Source of the DNA: Aurifilum marmelostoma
Taxonomy: Eukaryota > Ascomycota > Sordariomycetes > Diaporthales > Cryphonectriaceae
NCBI GenBank assembly: GCA_027559495.1
Contig: JAMXSV010000008.1
Location: 1 to 64,000, forward strand
Direction of reading: 5' to 3'
DNA: 64,000 nucleotides
This document shows positions 37,105-49,500 of this stretch, piece by piece. Under the pieces are notes generated by a model. The model was not told where the DNA came from. It saw only the letters and a list, made by a program, of their open reading frames with translations, and did not search any database. Within the stretch, counting starts at the first letter, position 1, and each line of letters begins with the position of its first letter. The position numbers were made by a program, and so were the translations under genes.

Positions 37105-39493
37105 ATGGCTGCCACAAGCTCCGCCGGAGATGGCATCTTCTCGGCCACCTATAACGGCGTCAGTTTGGTGTCCTCCCTCGTCCGGCCCGTTCCTGTCCAA
37201 CGCCCTCGCCCTTGCTGACCTTGCTTTCCTCTGATCACCCTCTAGAATCCAGTATGGGAATACCAGTTCGCTGGTGCCGACAGCAAGCGAGAACATGTAA
37301 TGCGACGGCAGTCCGACAACTGGGTAAATGCGACCCATATCCTCAAGGCTGCCGGCTTCGACAAGCCTGCCAGAACCCGCATCCTGGAGAGAGACGTGCA
37401 GAAGGGCAATCACGAGAAGGTACAGGGTGGTTACGGAAAATTTCAAGGTATGACAAATAACAATCACTCTCATATCGGCTCCCTTCTTGCGTTTCTGCTG
37501 GGGGAAGCAGAGTGAGGAGATATGTTGTGCGTATGCCGCCGCTGACCAAACCCTGCCTCACAAATTCAGGAACCTACCTACCCCTTCAGGATGCCCGTGA
37601 GCTCGCTCGACAACATAACGTCCTCGACCGCCTTCGACCCATCTTCGACTTCGTACCTGGCGCCGTCACCCCTCCGCCTGCCCCTCGCCATGCGAGCAAG
37701 CCCAAGCAGCCCAAAAAGGCCCCGGGTCTGCTCCAGCCCGGCCACGGCCTCAAGCGCAAACGTACGGCGCACTGCCTCCCCCACCCGTCTCAGCCACCAT
37801 TTCTTTCCTGAGGCAGGCCTCCCGATACCTAAGTCTTCATACTGACCTCACATAGAGATACCTCGTGCCGATGAGTTCGATACCTCATCTGTCGTCTACA
37901 GGGACGAGAGCCCAGACGATCAGACCGTCGTGTCTGGCAGCTATATGGCTGAGGAAGAAGCCGACAGGATGATTCAACACAAGGCATGTAGCGCTCTCAT
38001 GCGGCGAACGAGACCTTGGAACCCTCCTCCCTAGGGCGTCTGTATCGTGATGATCTTTCATGCTGACTGCGCCTTAGCATACACTGTATGGTGAGGCCCT
38101 GTTGGACTACTATGCGCTCGACATGAGTGACCCGTCTGCGCCTCGTCCAGAACCTCCCACCAATTTCAGGCCCGATTTCCCCATCGACAAGCACCAGAAT
38201 ACCGCCCTGCACTGGGCTTCCGCCATGGGCGACATCGACGGTGTCAGGCATATGAAGCGCTTCGGCCCTTCTCTGACCGCCCGAAATATGCGTGGCGAGA
38301 CCCCTCTCATGCACGCCGTCAACTACACCAACGCCTTTGACAAACAAACCTTTCCCGCCATTATGGACGAGCTTTTGGAAACCATCGACGCTCGTGATCT
38401 CTCGGGCCGCACCGTTCTGCACCATGCCGTGTCCCATGCCGTGTCCGTCAAGCACAGAAGGCCTGCTCGGTACTACGTGGAGAGCCTGCTAGCTAGGCTA
38501 CAGGGCTCTCACGATGCCACCTTTACCGATCAGTTCATCAACGCGCAGGACCAGAAGGGGGACACGGCCATCCATCTCGCCGCCGAAAGTAAGAACACCA
38601 AGATCATTCGCTCGCTGCTGGGTCGTGATGCTTCCACGTCCATCCCCAACCAGAAGGGTGTGCATGCCGAGGAAATGATCAGAGAGCTTAATGAGGGCAT
38701 TCGATCTCGTTCTGCTGTAGCCCCGCCCTCGTCTTCTCCCTTTGCACCGCCCCCGCCCCGCCGGCCGAGCGTGAGTGACGCCTTACACGATTTCTGGAAC
38801 AACACCGAATTCCGCTCGGAAGCAGCCAAGGCTGTGCAGAACCGCATTGCGCCCAGCATGCTCCAGAAGAGCAGGTACCTCGCCGAGTGCTTCGAGGACG
38901 AGTGGAAGGAGAGAGATGAGGCCGAGCAGGACGCCCGTCGGCTGTTGGCCAGCACACAGGACGAGCTTGCGGCTCAGCTGGACGAGCTACGTCGGCACGA
39001 AGCCCTGCTTGAGGCGGATGAGGTTGCCGCCAAGACCGAGGCCGAGGCAGCACAGCTGCAGACACAGGTTCTGTCCCTCATGCGGTATCAGAACCGTATT
39101 GCTGTCCAGGGCAAGATTCACACGGAGCTTAGTATGCAGATGAATGGCAACAGCCAAGATCCTAGCAGCCAGGCGTCCAGAGGTGAGGACCAACACGAGC
39201 GCCTGCGTCTGGCACGGCAGCTTCGCGACCAGCTCCGAGAACTGCGAAAGGTGGAAAGCGAGCTGGTGGGGGCTACAGGCCTTCAGGGCGTCGGCGAGGC
39301 CATCGAGAGTTATAGGTATCTACTGGAGCTCTGTCTCGGACCGCAGGCGCCAGGCCTCGACGACAATGTGGACAGTATGATTCGAGAGTTCGAGGAGGAG
39401 GCCGACTTTCCCAACGGCACGCGCGCATTACGTGCTTATGCACTGGGAAATGGGGGGGATGCTGATGCCATGGAGATCTCCGATCCAGAGTGA
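37105..39493 (+). CDS. mbp1: APSES (KilA-N) transcription factor with ankyrin repeats, Mbp1/Swi4 type
   Basis: Five exons, 37105-37158, 37246-37447, 37570-37761, 37856-37983 and 38078-39493, give 663 residues in frame. The DNA-binding APSES domain covers about residues 14-115 (VMRRQSDNWVNATHILKAAG, then ARTRILERDVQKGNHEKVQGGYGKFQG). Ankyrin repeats lie at about 228-390 (NTALHWASAMGD, RGETPLMHAV, SGRTVLHHAV, KGDTAIHLAAES), followed by a Pro-rich linker and a coiled coil in the C-terminal third. This is the architecture of the DNA-binding subunit of the MBF/SBF G1/S cell-cycle complex, which pairs with Swi6. Intron 4 begins with GC (37984-37985) and ends with AG; no GT alternative keeps the frame. 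Mbp1 is preferred over Swi4 from domain layout only. Confidence 0.93.
37984..38077 (+). other. GC-AG intron of the APSES gene
   Basis: Exon ...CAC AAG, intron GCATGT...GCTGACTGCGCCTTAG, exon CAT ACA CTG. The AAG|GCATGT context and the TGCTGAC branch are typical for the rare GC-AG class. Using the GT three bases further on brings a stop into frame. Confidence 0.85.
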
Positions 39494-42159
39494 AATGGCG
39501 GGCTTGTGTGCATGATCTTTGGGTCATGATGGAACGTTCTGGGCCAATGTGACACCGGCCTTTCTGCAAAAGGCTTTGAGGCTCACCAGACCAGGCTCTT
39601 GTGTGTATTCTTTCTTTGCCTTTTTTTCCCTAGTTGTTGTCTTGTTTCATGATCTTGTTTTATTGGCGCAGTCTGGATAGTTGGCAGAGTCTTGCCATTG
39701 GCGTTCTACGGCCTGCTCTCGTGAGATACCAATTCAAAGCACTGAGGATATTCCAAGGAGTTCCCTTTCATTTTCATCTTATTCAAGGAAACAAATAATG
39801 ACGATCGTCTTTGGTTCAGTCGGGGCAGAATGTACACTGTTGCTGCCCAAAGGTGCTATATGTGTGTGGGGGTGGGGGGGGGGGGGGTAAAGTGATGGGC
39901 ACCCAACCTCAATCAGGATGCAGCTCAATCAAAGAAGATTGAGAACAACTCCCCGTATCAAAGCCAGTTCAACATTCATTGTCTCGGCAACGGTAATCAA
40001 ACAGTGAACCTTATGATGATAGAATTCCATCGGTTCCCAGGCTTGGCTCAGGCTGTTCTGAGTGCCTTGCTTGGTATAATTTTCAGATTTAGAAACTTCA
40101 AGCTCAATTCAGAAAATCTTCACACCATGCACCTATAGAAGTATGAAAACAGGGACATTCTTCGACATTGTGCAGCTAAAGGTCACAACGCCCTTGCTGA
40201 GACTAAAAAAGTACCTACGTGGCAGCATGGAAATCATGGTACAGTTTGCGACTTCATCCTGAAAACCATTGTGTGTAGGGGGCATAGATACAAATAAGGT
40301 CTTGATGCATGAATGATTCGCACAAGAAATCCATAAATAAGTCATACTGATTGTTCCATTAATAGTAACCTGGACACTCGACACACATAAGATCTGGGAG
40401 ACTTGATACCATGAACTGTTATCAGGCAGATTGGTTTCAAGGTGAAGCCTAGACTGCTCATGTCTTGGACTGTGTTTATTGATTATGCTTTGAGATCAAA
40501 TCAAACATATTGTGGATGGCTAGGCCAAAGAATAGCCATGTGCTCATGTTGTTACGAAGCCATGATTGTTTCACGACCCGGCTTTCGGGGGCCCTTTCTA
40601 CTTGATACTGATTTACTTATCCGAGTTGGTCAGTGGCAAAGGAAGGACGCGTGCAGCAGCCAATTGCATCAAAGTCAGTGTTTGCAATATGGTCTTGGTT
40701 GGTCGATGATGGCCTATCTTGGCTGACTGGGAAGATCTTTTTCAGCGAGACAAAGGTGGCAGGAGTCAAGGGAACTTTGACATTGATTGGCAGCTGGGCA
40801 AACCCCGAATGGCCTTCAGAAGACGCCTCTGAGGTGAAACATTGTTTAGCGAGCCACGAACGATGTGCGCGCGGCCCCCAGCTTGTGGGTTGAGGGGTCG
40901 TAACTCCCTGGGGGCTGGTGCGAGAAGCTGTCAACTGCTGACAGTGCGTCCCATGCGCGTAGCACACAGAGTTCATGTCTTGAGCGTCTTGGGAGAAGGG
41001 AAAAAGGTCAAGATGAAACCACACTCAAGCCCAAGAAACCGAGAAACACACTGCCGATAGACGACAGTGTGCTGAAGTAGAACACCTTCATAAACAAATA
41101 GTCTCTCAGAAAGCGGCTGTAAGTCCACAGAGTAAACGTCCCATGTGGGTCCTAAAAGCGATGTAGTTTCCCAGCTGACCATCGCAGCTGAGAAACTGGC
41201 GCGAGGGCTGGTACCACCGTGGGGGCTAGAGGAAATAAGAGAGAAGGAAAGAAAAGAACAATACAAAACAACAATAATATCCAAAAGTCGATGGACACAG
41301 GCCCAGCACGATCGATCTGGAACAGCTCTTGTTTCGAAGACCTCGTGCTCATCCGTCTAAAGCTTCAAGGTTGGAGGAGACAACAGACAGTCAGAGCGAG
41401 CGTTGGTCCGAGGGGGTGGCAGTCAGGAAAGAGCGGTCAGGATAACACCTGATACCCATCCCAGGATGACTGCTAAATTGAAAAGGAAGGGAGGATCCCT
41501 GACTATGAGAGATAGCGTGGCAGAAAGGTCGGTGCAGGAGATGGACTAAGAAGGTTGGGCGCATAAGATCTTTGGGAAGGAGCGGAGGTAGTTGGAGCCG
41601 TTCCCGACACGCAACAAGGACGGCGTCATTTTTTCGATGCAGCCTTACTCAACTAATTATTGACGGGTGGACTGAGCTAAAAATTGCCAGCCATAGGGTT
41701 CTTCTGTTCTCGTAAGGCTGAGGTGGGCAGGGATCAGGGCAATTGCCGACCACTCGTATGCAAAGCAGTGTCCAGGGTTCCACACACGCCTCTTCTCGCT
41801 GGATGGGCGCGGTTGAAGGCTGAAATCAATGATGGAGTCTGCGTCTGTCTCGTGGTTGGCGCGGCGCACACGCTGTGGTCCAAGAAAGGTGGTTTCACAC
41901 TAATAACTGGTCTTTCACGGCCGAGTCATAACACAGTGATCAAAACGTGCCGAGAGTTGTAAGTGGACGGAGAACCAACCAACCGACGGGGGCCAGAAGA
42001 AAGAGAAGGCGGGTTGATGCTTGAAAACACCGGGATTTCGCAGCTGAACTCATGGGGCCAGTGGCAAAGAAGGGAGAGGGGGGAAAAAATAAAATCATCC
42101 ACCACAAGTCATTCAAACAAACTGACCCGTATTCCTAGCCCTGGCTGGCATCATCATGC

Positions 42160-42660
42160 TCATTTCAGCTCGAGCAGGACATCATCATCATCATCATCTA
42201 CATGGGGCCGAGGTATGGCACCGAGGTAAGGAGTCAGCAAGTGAATCCCTCGGGAGGTTGGCAACACATATTCGGTGGTGAAGCCTGGGCCCTGTGGTTC
42301 GGAATCATTCGCATCGCTGCGTATTTGAAGTCGAGTTTGCCCTGGCAAACCAGAATTCCGGGGTAAATTTACAGGATACATCACATCATGGCTCTCAAAC
42401 CCCAACTTGAAGAAAGGAAAGACAGTGAAGAGGGAGAAATAACGCGATGGACTACTAACAGCGTTGACCGAAACATGATCCAGGGGCCCCGGGTCGTCGG
42501 GATTCAGCAGGGATTTGGGGGATGAGGGGGGGGGTGGGACACGCTCCGGGCGTACATAGTAGTTAGTATCCAGTGGGTGGTGGGCCGAGCGTAGGGCTGA
42601 ATCCTTCCAGGTGCCGAGGGATGCGTACCACGGTACAGCGCTTGTAGTGGTGCTGCCCAA
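42160..42660 (-). CDS. Weak hypothetical open frame, 166 codons
   Basis: This is the only open frame above 150 codons in the 39.5-45.1 kb region. It has no recognised domain. Its C-terminus encodes a run of six Asp from an ATC microsatellite. Inside it is an intron-like stretch (GTTAGT followed by a pyrimidine tract and TTCAAG), so the frame may be open by chance across non-coding sequence. Treat it as unproven. Confidence 0.18.
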   Translation of the reverse strand: MGSTTTSAVPWYASLGTWKDSALRSAHHPLDTNYYVRPERVPPPPSSPKSLLNPDDPGPLDHVSVNAVSSPSRYFSLFTVFPFFKLGFESHDVMYPVNLPRNSGLPGQTRLQIRSDANDSEPQGPGFTTEYVLPTSRGIHLLTPYLGAIPRPHVDDDDDDVLLELK

Positions 42661-43500
42661 GAAGAGAATGCCCAGGCGTGTGCATCATGGTGTTGGTACC
42701 TGCGACGACCACGGAAGAGTACTTTTGTGATTCATACACTACACTCTGATGCTCTATTTCTCACATGGGATGCCCCATGTTTATTTGTTTGTCATATCAG
42801 ACACAGTGGACAATGCATGATCGATTCCATACCGCGGAAGCCAATCCCAGCGGCCACCAAGACCAAGAAAGGTAGTTGTGCGGCTGCTCTGCAAATGAAT
42901 GGCTGCAAGTGCAGCGTTGACGCGATGCACATCTCACATCAGTGAATCCACTCGTGACCGCTTCGCATGAACAGCGAGCGGCTGTCGATGTATATGTACA
43001 TTGCCAACTTGGCGGGGCCCGAGTATATCGGAATCTCTTGTGCCACGTTAGATCGCGCTCAGTTCAGCAAAGACAGGGACGCCATCGACAGCCTTTCAGC
43101 GCCGCCATGTTTGTCTTCAAGTACTTGGTTAGTCTTGTCTCAGAGGAAGGGAGGCTGCTGGAAGCATCGACAAGCGAGCACGTGGGCCTGACACTGTGAC
43201 AGGTCTGCTTCCTACTGCCAGGCTGCCTGCTTGTGTTACGTACGCAATACCCGGCTGCCGAGGTGATTCCCCTCCAAGGCAGGTTGACTGACAAATTAGA
43301 GGCCAACCGCCTTTGCCCAGTTTTACCGCTCACCTCTCACCTCAGCTGAAAGACGGCCCACCAATCCTGGAGGTGGGACAACCTCTCAAGCCTCGGGGAG
43401 GCAAAAGCATGGATCGAGATAAAATAACAGAAAAAGGAGAAGAATGAGGGGAAAATAAAACTCAAGACAGAAAGAGTGGACAATAACGATTTTCCTTTCT

Positions 43501-43536
43501 TCTTCTTCTTTTTTTTTAAAAAAAAAAAGAAGAAGA
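43501..43536. repeat. Near-perfect C/T-A/G palindrome
   Basis: TCTTCTTC followed by nine T, then eleven A followed by GAAGAAGA. The arms of about 17 bases can form a stem with almost no loop. It lies in non-coding DNA. Confidence 0.85.
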
Positions 43537-45102
43537 CGGATTTGTCCTGAGGTACGCTGACGTCGACAATTACTTGTAGCGAGATATCTCGTACACCCTC
43601 ACGCTATCTTTGATGGCTGCCCGGGTGACGTCCAAAGCGGCCCCCGAATTCATCCATGCGTATAGTCCGTGCTGTAAGTACAGTACAGACTATGTGATGG
43701 GTGAATCGATGGATGGAACCTTGTAAACTAGCTGCATAATATGATACCTACTCTTTTTTTTCCTTTCTGGTACACCGTCTTCTCTTTTCCTTTTCTTATG
43801 TGGTGCGTCAACCTGTTGCTGAAGACAGGGGCCCTTGCTGCGACCACTATAACCGTGTGTTTAAGTCCGTCACCAACCAAATAATAAAAATAAAAATAAG
43901 ATGAAATAAATGGTCTGTGAAATATTGACCACGAATGATTATTTTCTTTGTATCTGCTATTCCAATATCGGGCCAGCCGCCGACAGGACGGCGATACGGG
44001 GGCCAAGAAGATTCGCGCGTGTCTTCGCATCCTCCTTGTTGCTTGTTTTGTGTAATTGCCCTGCCGCAGTCTGTACCCGCGCGTTCCTTTTTTTTTTTTT
44101 TTTTTTTATACCCCAGCAAGTACATGACTTACTGTACATACCCACCGCACTTCCTTGTAATTAGCACACTTTTCTTGGTCGGCTTTTTAACCGCGTCCCT
44201 TTTACGACGCCGACCCAGTCAGATAGCCGAGCTACAATGACGGGAGCGTTATACAGGACGGGCTCTTGGCTTGTTTGTAGTACCATCTTTCAAGGGCTCC
44301 TTGCGAATTTCAATTTTTCCTTTTTACTTTTTTTTCCCCTTCACCCCTCCCCCCTCGCCAGGGGCGAGGTGGCTTGCCCTGGCTTGCCTCCCAAATTCTC
44401 ATCATCATCGGTCTTGCACATCTCTCTTTGTTCTCTTTCCTTCTCCCTCTTCTCCCAACCACCCCTCGGAGCGCCAGTGGTCATTGAACAGACAACGCTA
44501 CTTGGCTGGTTGCCCATGAACCTCCACAATTTGACACTGCCCCCTTCGATCTAGTTTTTGCTAGGGGTTGGCTGACAAGCAAACAAACGGACCGCTTTCT
44601 CTGACCCATAACGCACAGGATAAGCTCTACTTACACCTTGTTGCCCTTGGAGATCAACACCATAACAGTAAGTGAGGTGAGTCTCGAGAGGCGCCATCAT
44701 GGATCCACCGCCCTCTGTTGTACCTTTCGGGGAGAGGGAGCGAGAGAGAAGAGGAGGGCGGCCAGCCAGCCCGGCAATACATTGGCCTGTCCTTGCAGGT
44801 GCTATTATATTTATTCACGTCGGCTCCGTCCTCGTGTCTTGGGGTCGGCCTCTTGTATATTCGCGATGGTTCGTGATTGTTGCTCTGGGGTGATTCGCCG
44901 GAACTCATGCCCGGGTCCTCCTCACCGTCATGCTTTACACCTTCTTATCCTTTTCCCTTGCCCTTTTCCTCTCATCACTATCTCATATAATAAAAGCCTT
45001 TCTGCCCCTCCGTGTCTCGAGCCCTCTTCTCTTCGGTATATCACACCTTAGATCTTCATCCCTTATTGCCACTGCTGCACTCCTCTGTCCTCGCAACAAG
45101 CC

Positions 45103-46530
45103 ATGCCCATCATCACATCCGAGGATAACAACCACAACTTTCCTCCTGAGCTCCACGACGGCTACCTTGACGAATATCAGTGGTCTTGTTCTTTCTCCGG
45201 GCTGACGGTCCTGGCCTTTGCCCTCGCGTTTACTGCCGCCACCGCCTTATTGTCGTTATTCTTCTCTTTCCGGGCTTTTGTACGATTTCTAGTAAGACGG
45301 ACTGACCGCCAGCAAGAAGCCGTCTGTGGCCGCACCACCATCAGCTGGACACCACCCTCCGTCTCAAAGAAAGGTGTTTCCACTTCAACACCGGCCCTGC
45401 ACGCTCTGGTGTCATCCCGACAGGGTCAGGCCCCCCAAGCAAAGGAGGCTAGTTACGTCGCAGCCAGGGGACAGAAAGAAGCCAGCGGCACAGCTCCGGT
45501 GGGATTGGCGGGTCGTTCCTGTGAGAAGAAGGAGAGAAGGAGGATGGAAGAGGAGGAGAGACACACAACCACAGAATCTTGGTCACGTGGAGTCAGCACA
45601 GACTGGACCCAGGAGGGAGAGGTTGAGGAGACAAGTGGCCCCCTTCTTTATTTTTCTCCTCCTCCTCCCCAGTCTGGGCAGAGGGACAATGCTGTCAGAG
45701 CATCGTCAGCATCATCATCATCCTCGGCCTCAAGGCTGGCTCGAGGGACAAACACGGGCGCTGTCGCTGGCCCAGCTCAGGGAGGACAGCATATGATGCC
45801 CATTGCTACATCGTCCTTGGTCAATTACATGGCAGACGACGAGCATATTCGATACGGCGCTCACGGGGCTCCTGTGAACAGGGCGCCTTCCGGCCGCCAG
45901 CGACGCAGGCTGGATTTCAACAGGCCACCGCCACACACGACAGATGTTAGCAATCTGGACCACAATGACACCAGGGCTGCTTCACCCTTTGCAGGCTTCG
46001 ACAGCTCTAGCGACTTTATTGCAGGCACTGGGTCTTCGCACGCTCTGTCTCAACAAGGACCCGTCATGGGGCAAGGGACCGGTGGTCACCACTCAGAGGG
46101 TGTCCCGTTTGCTTATACGTCAGAGCACCGCGCGCCGATAAACGCTGGTGCCGCAATGGCCCTCGACGGGAACAGCCATGTCGCATTCGGCGCGGATCAT
46201 ACATTCTCTCCGTCCTCATACCCTTCTATCTCGCCCTTGCTCCCTCCACCGCCGCCCAGCATCGCCGACGACTTTGATCCCAGCGTCGTCATGTACCCTG
46301 GCCCGGGAGCGGTAGTAGATGGAGGCATCAGAATCATCCCGCCACATGGGCACGGCGACGGCGAACATCTTCATACCCATCACGAAGAATCCATGGATGC
46401 CTTTGGCGATCCGTCTTCCCGCGATGGCTGGAGACGACACACCAGAGTTTACGGCGGAGGTGTGTGTCTGGCTTGTGCCGGAGGAGGAGGTTATTATGGC
46501 GATCGAGTCCGTCCCGAGGACAGGCGATGA
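45103..46530 (+). CDS. Hypothetical single-pass membrane protein, low-complexity, Gly/Cys C-terminal motif
   Basis: One uninterrupted exon of 475 codons. It has a short acidic N-terminus and then a hydrophobic segment at about residues 33-64 (SGLTVLAFALAFTAATALL) followed by basic residues (RAFVRFLVRR), suggesting one membrane span. A long disordered middle follows, rich in Ser, Gly, Pro, Glu and Arg, with a Ser run near residue 205 and a Pro run near 385. The C-terminus is rich in Gly and Cys (VYGGGVCLACAGGGGYYGD, then RVRPEDRR). That ordered-looking tail at the end of a disordered protein is the most distinctive part. I do not recognise a characterised family. Start: first ATG in frame. Confidence 0.72.
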   Translation: MPIITSEDNNHNFPPELHDGYLDEYQWSCSFSGLTVLAFALAFTAATALLSLFFSFRAFVRFLVRRTDRQQEAVCGRTTISWTPPSVSKKGVSTSTPALHALVSSRQGQAPQAKEASYVAARGQKEASGTAPVGLAGRSCEKKERRRMEEEERHTTTESWSRGVSTDWTQEGEVEETSGPLLYFSPPPPQSGQRDNAVRASSASSSSSASRLARGTNTGAVAGPAQGGQHMMPIATSSLVNYMADDEHIRYGAHGAPVNRAPSGRQRRRLDFNRPPPHTTDVSNLDHNDTRAASPFAGFDSSSDFIAGTGSSHALSQQGPVMGQGTGGHHSEGVPFAYTSEHRAPINAGAAMALDGNSHVAFGADHTFSPSSYPSISPLLPPPPPSIADDFDPSVVMYPGPGAVVDGGIRIIPPHGHGDGEHLHTHHEESMDAFGDPSSRDGWRRHTRVYGGGVCLACAGGGGYYGDRVRPEDRR

Positions 46531-49500
46531 AACGAAATATTGGTCACTCGGTATTCTCTATCTCCTTTGTTGATTCCTACTGTCTTCGTTGTAGTCGCAT
46601 ATCACTAGCCCGCCTTGTCTTCTCTGTCGCTTGTCTTTTGTGCCCTTATCTCTAACCCTTACACGGCTCGATTTATGCATAAAGAGGTTTTCTTTCGCTT
46701 TCGGTGATGGGTCTTCAGACATTATGATTGATACGTTTCAGAATTCTACTTGCAGACTTGATCTTTTATTTTCCTACTTCTTTATACTTTTTCTCTCTAT
46801 CTCCTATCGTTATGGCAGACACATAATACATTGTCTTTCTCATTTCAAATTCAGATCATTAGGATGATAATGAGGCTGTGTTTCCTATAATGACTAACTA
46901 TACCGAAGGTCTTGGATGATGATCACAAATTGGCTCTCAAGCATATGGTCATATGAGTTTGGCGAATTTGACTGTCTGCTGTCGCAGGCTAGGTCTTGGG
47001 CTTTGATATTCTGCTTAATCAACCTAATGTCAGGTTTATGTCATAAGGTGCCTGGGGGGGAACAAGTGGCAGTCTGGTGTACAACAAATTATAATGGGAA
47101 GGCGGTAGAAGTAAACTTTATTCCAGTGACGATACATCACATCTCAAAGAGTTTTCAGGCCTCATCAGGGCTCTTGAAGATTGACTGTTGATAGCTCCGG
47201 CAACTCGCAACACAGAAGACATATCCTTTCAAAATTACCGGGAAAGCCTGAGATACCTCTTGTAGGCATCTGTGATTTTTCTGGGTTGCTTATACGTTGT
47301 CGAGCACAAAGAGAGGTAGGCTCCTGCTCGGGCTTTCAAGCGTGCGCGCCGCGCACGCCTCAGACGAAGCTCAGGCATCAGTCACACACGTTACGTGCGT
47401 AGAGCTCTTTTTCGTAAACGGCCCAATTATCAGCCTCTTGAAATCCATACCAAAGACGTTGGAGGATTTAAGCTATGTTCAGCCTGCTCACGGGCTTATC
47501 AAAGCGGCGCTTGAGGCAGAAGACAGCCCTGGCGCTACTCGGAGCCGAGTCCTGTAATCATGCTTGCTGATTGTCACTCCTTGGAAGACCAACAGTGATT
47601 TACCCAAATTAATCAGGTTTGATATCACACGGAAAGAGCCTCTACCCATACTCAATGTAGGGACGATGACGTTGTGCGACATTGGATGTCAGCCCTACGC
47701 GCCTGTCTCCGCCTGGCCAGAAGTACTCAGGCCCTCCTGACATCAAAATTCCTCCTCGGCCTGCATATCCTAAATCCGTTCATCCACTCTTCGGATTGAC
47801 TCACTTGACCTCCAAGGTGACCTCCTAAGCCCGGTATCATCGAAACAGTTGCGGTTCATCTGCATTCTGAGGCTGGGTTCAGACACCGTCCGAGCTGACT
47901 GCCCGAGCAGCTTTTTTCGTCGTCTTGGGGTGGAGGATGTATACATAGTAATACTCGCCATGGGTAAAGTAATCGAAAGACTAATGAAGAACAAGGCAAG
48001 GCAGTCTCACACACAAAGGCTACCAGTTAATCGCAGGGGACATTTGGGCAACATAGTGCCCAAACGAGACACCCAGTTGAGATAACTTTTCTGCCAGGAT
48101 GACAAGACCTTGTCTGCGTGAAGCATGGGAAGACTTACCTAGGACCAGATTGATATTTTAAATAATTATACCTAGCATTACAAATCGGAAACAATCAGTA
48201 TGCATATGGGCTGAGGTACCTCTGTCAGTAAGTACTACACGCTACTTACAGAAGGACACATACAAAGTAACGTCTATATGAAATGATACAACAGATAGTC
48301 CATGCAGCAGCATAAAAACTCATCTCTAGGCATCTAACTTGAGGTAGCGACTCATACCACAATGAGACCTCTTGTATTGCCCATCGATCACATCCTTTCC
48401 GCCTTGACAGCCCCTATGGACCAAAAGTCAGAGTGTGCTTGAGTAAGTTGTTGTTCATTGCAGCAGCAAACGATATTTGTAAAATTAGAGCTATTATATG
48501 ATTTCCACCTCGACACTGAGTCTCAAACTCCTTTGCCTCCACCTGCATGGACCACATCTTGTAAACACAGGTAAGTGTGCTTGGGAGAAGGGGGGGGGGG
48601 GAGCATGTGCTGTCATGAACAGAGCAGAGCATATCTATCTGAGGTGCTCTCTCTTCTGATATATATTGTTATGTCTGTCATGCGTCATAGGCAATTGATA
48701 ATCAGTAGGCCATGTTGTGTTGGGGGCCTGATTATCTGATGCATGGACACCAGCCTGCGATATTTCTAGTTCTAGTGATCCAATAATTACCTCTTAATCA
48801 ATACATCTAGAGAGGTGGTCCCCTCGCCCAGTCTCTCTATAGTCAGTACTCGCCTCAACACCTCAGATCTAGCTCATATTGAAATGTGGAATACCTCTGC
48901 AGTATTTTCCTTGCTACAGGTCTGGGTGCCAGTGGTGATCTGGTCTTTGTAGACAGATTTGACCAATGTGACACTCAAATGTCCTTGTTGCGCCAGCCCT
49001 GGACTGCAGCTTGCCCAACTCCGCTCTCAAACATCATACAGATAAGACGGTCTGATCCTGGGCTTGCACAGTGGCCTAGCATGAACGCATATTTGCTATG
49101 ACGGGGTTTTCCAGATTGTTGACTGTTGCCATGCATTGAAGTGATCCGTTAGCTTGAGTATTTAGTCGAAACTGATGTACTTTGAACGCCTCCTTTTTAT
49201 CTGCTTCCTTCTCTTAAGCATTAGTCTATTGAACAGGTGTGTGATGATTTGAGGATTATAACTTTATTGGTACCTCATCATCTATGCGATTTTGTTTAAT
49301 TTTGAGATTACTTAACGCAAGATGCTAATTACTGGATTGCTACTTTGTCAATGTATGTGTCCACCCTCGTGGCTCTTGATAGTGGTTGAAGCTCGGCCAT
49401 GTCCAGGCATGATATTCGAAGAAGCCCGTCCTGTATACTTAGTGTCTCTTCTATATCTAGTTCTACCCGCCTCTTCAAACGTTGTGTCTTGAGGAATTGA

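Larger units (their letters stand above)
39494..45102. other. Long gene-poor region
   Basis: About 5.6 kb without a gene I can support, apart from one weak open frame at 42160-42660. Contents: the 3' flank of the APSES gene, a G14 tract (39874-39887), an ATC repeat (about 42180-42200), a near-palindrome of C/T then A/G (43501-43536) and a T20 tract (about 44088-44107). From about 44,300 the plus strand is C/T-rich, as expected for the promoter and leader of the gene at 45103. The leader contains short upstream open frames, including an ATG at 44699. Confidence 0.55.

Noticed and set aside
38530..38955. Antisense frame in the APSES gene
   Set aside because: Ser/Ala-rich shadow of the ankyrin and linker region.
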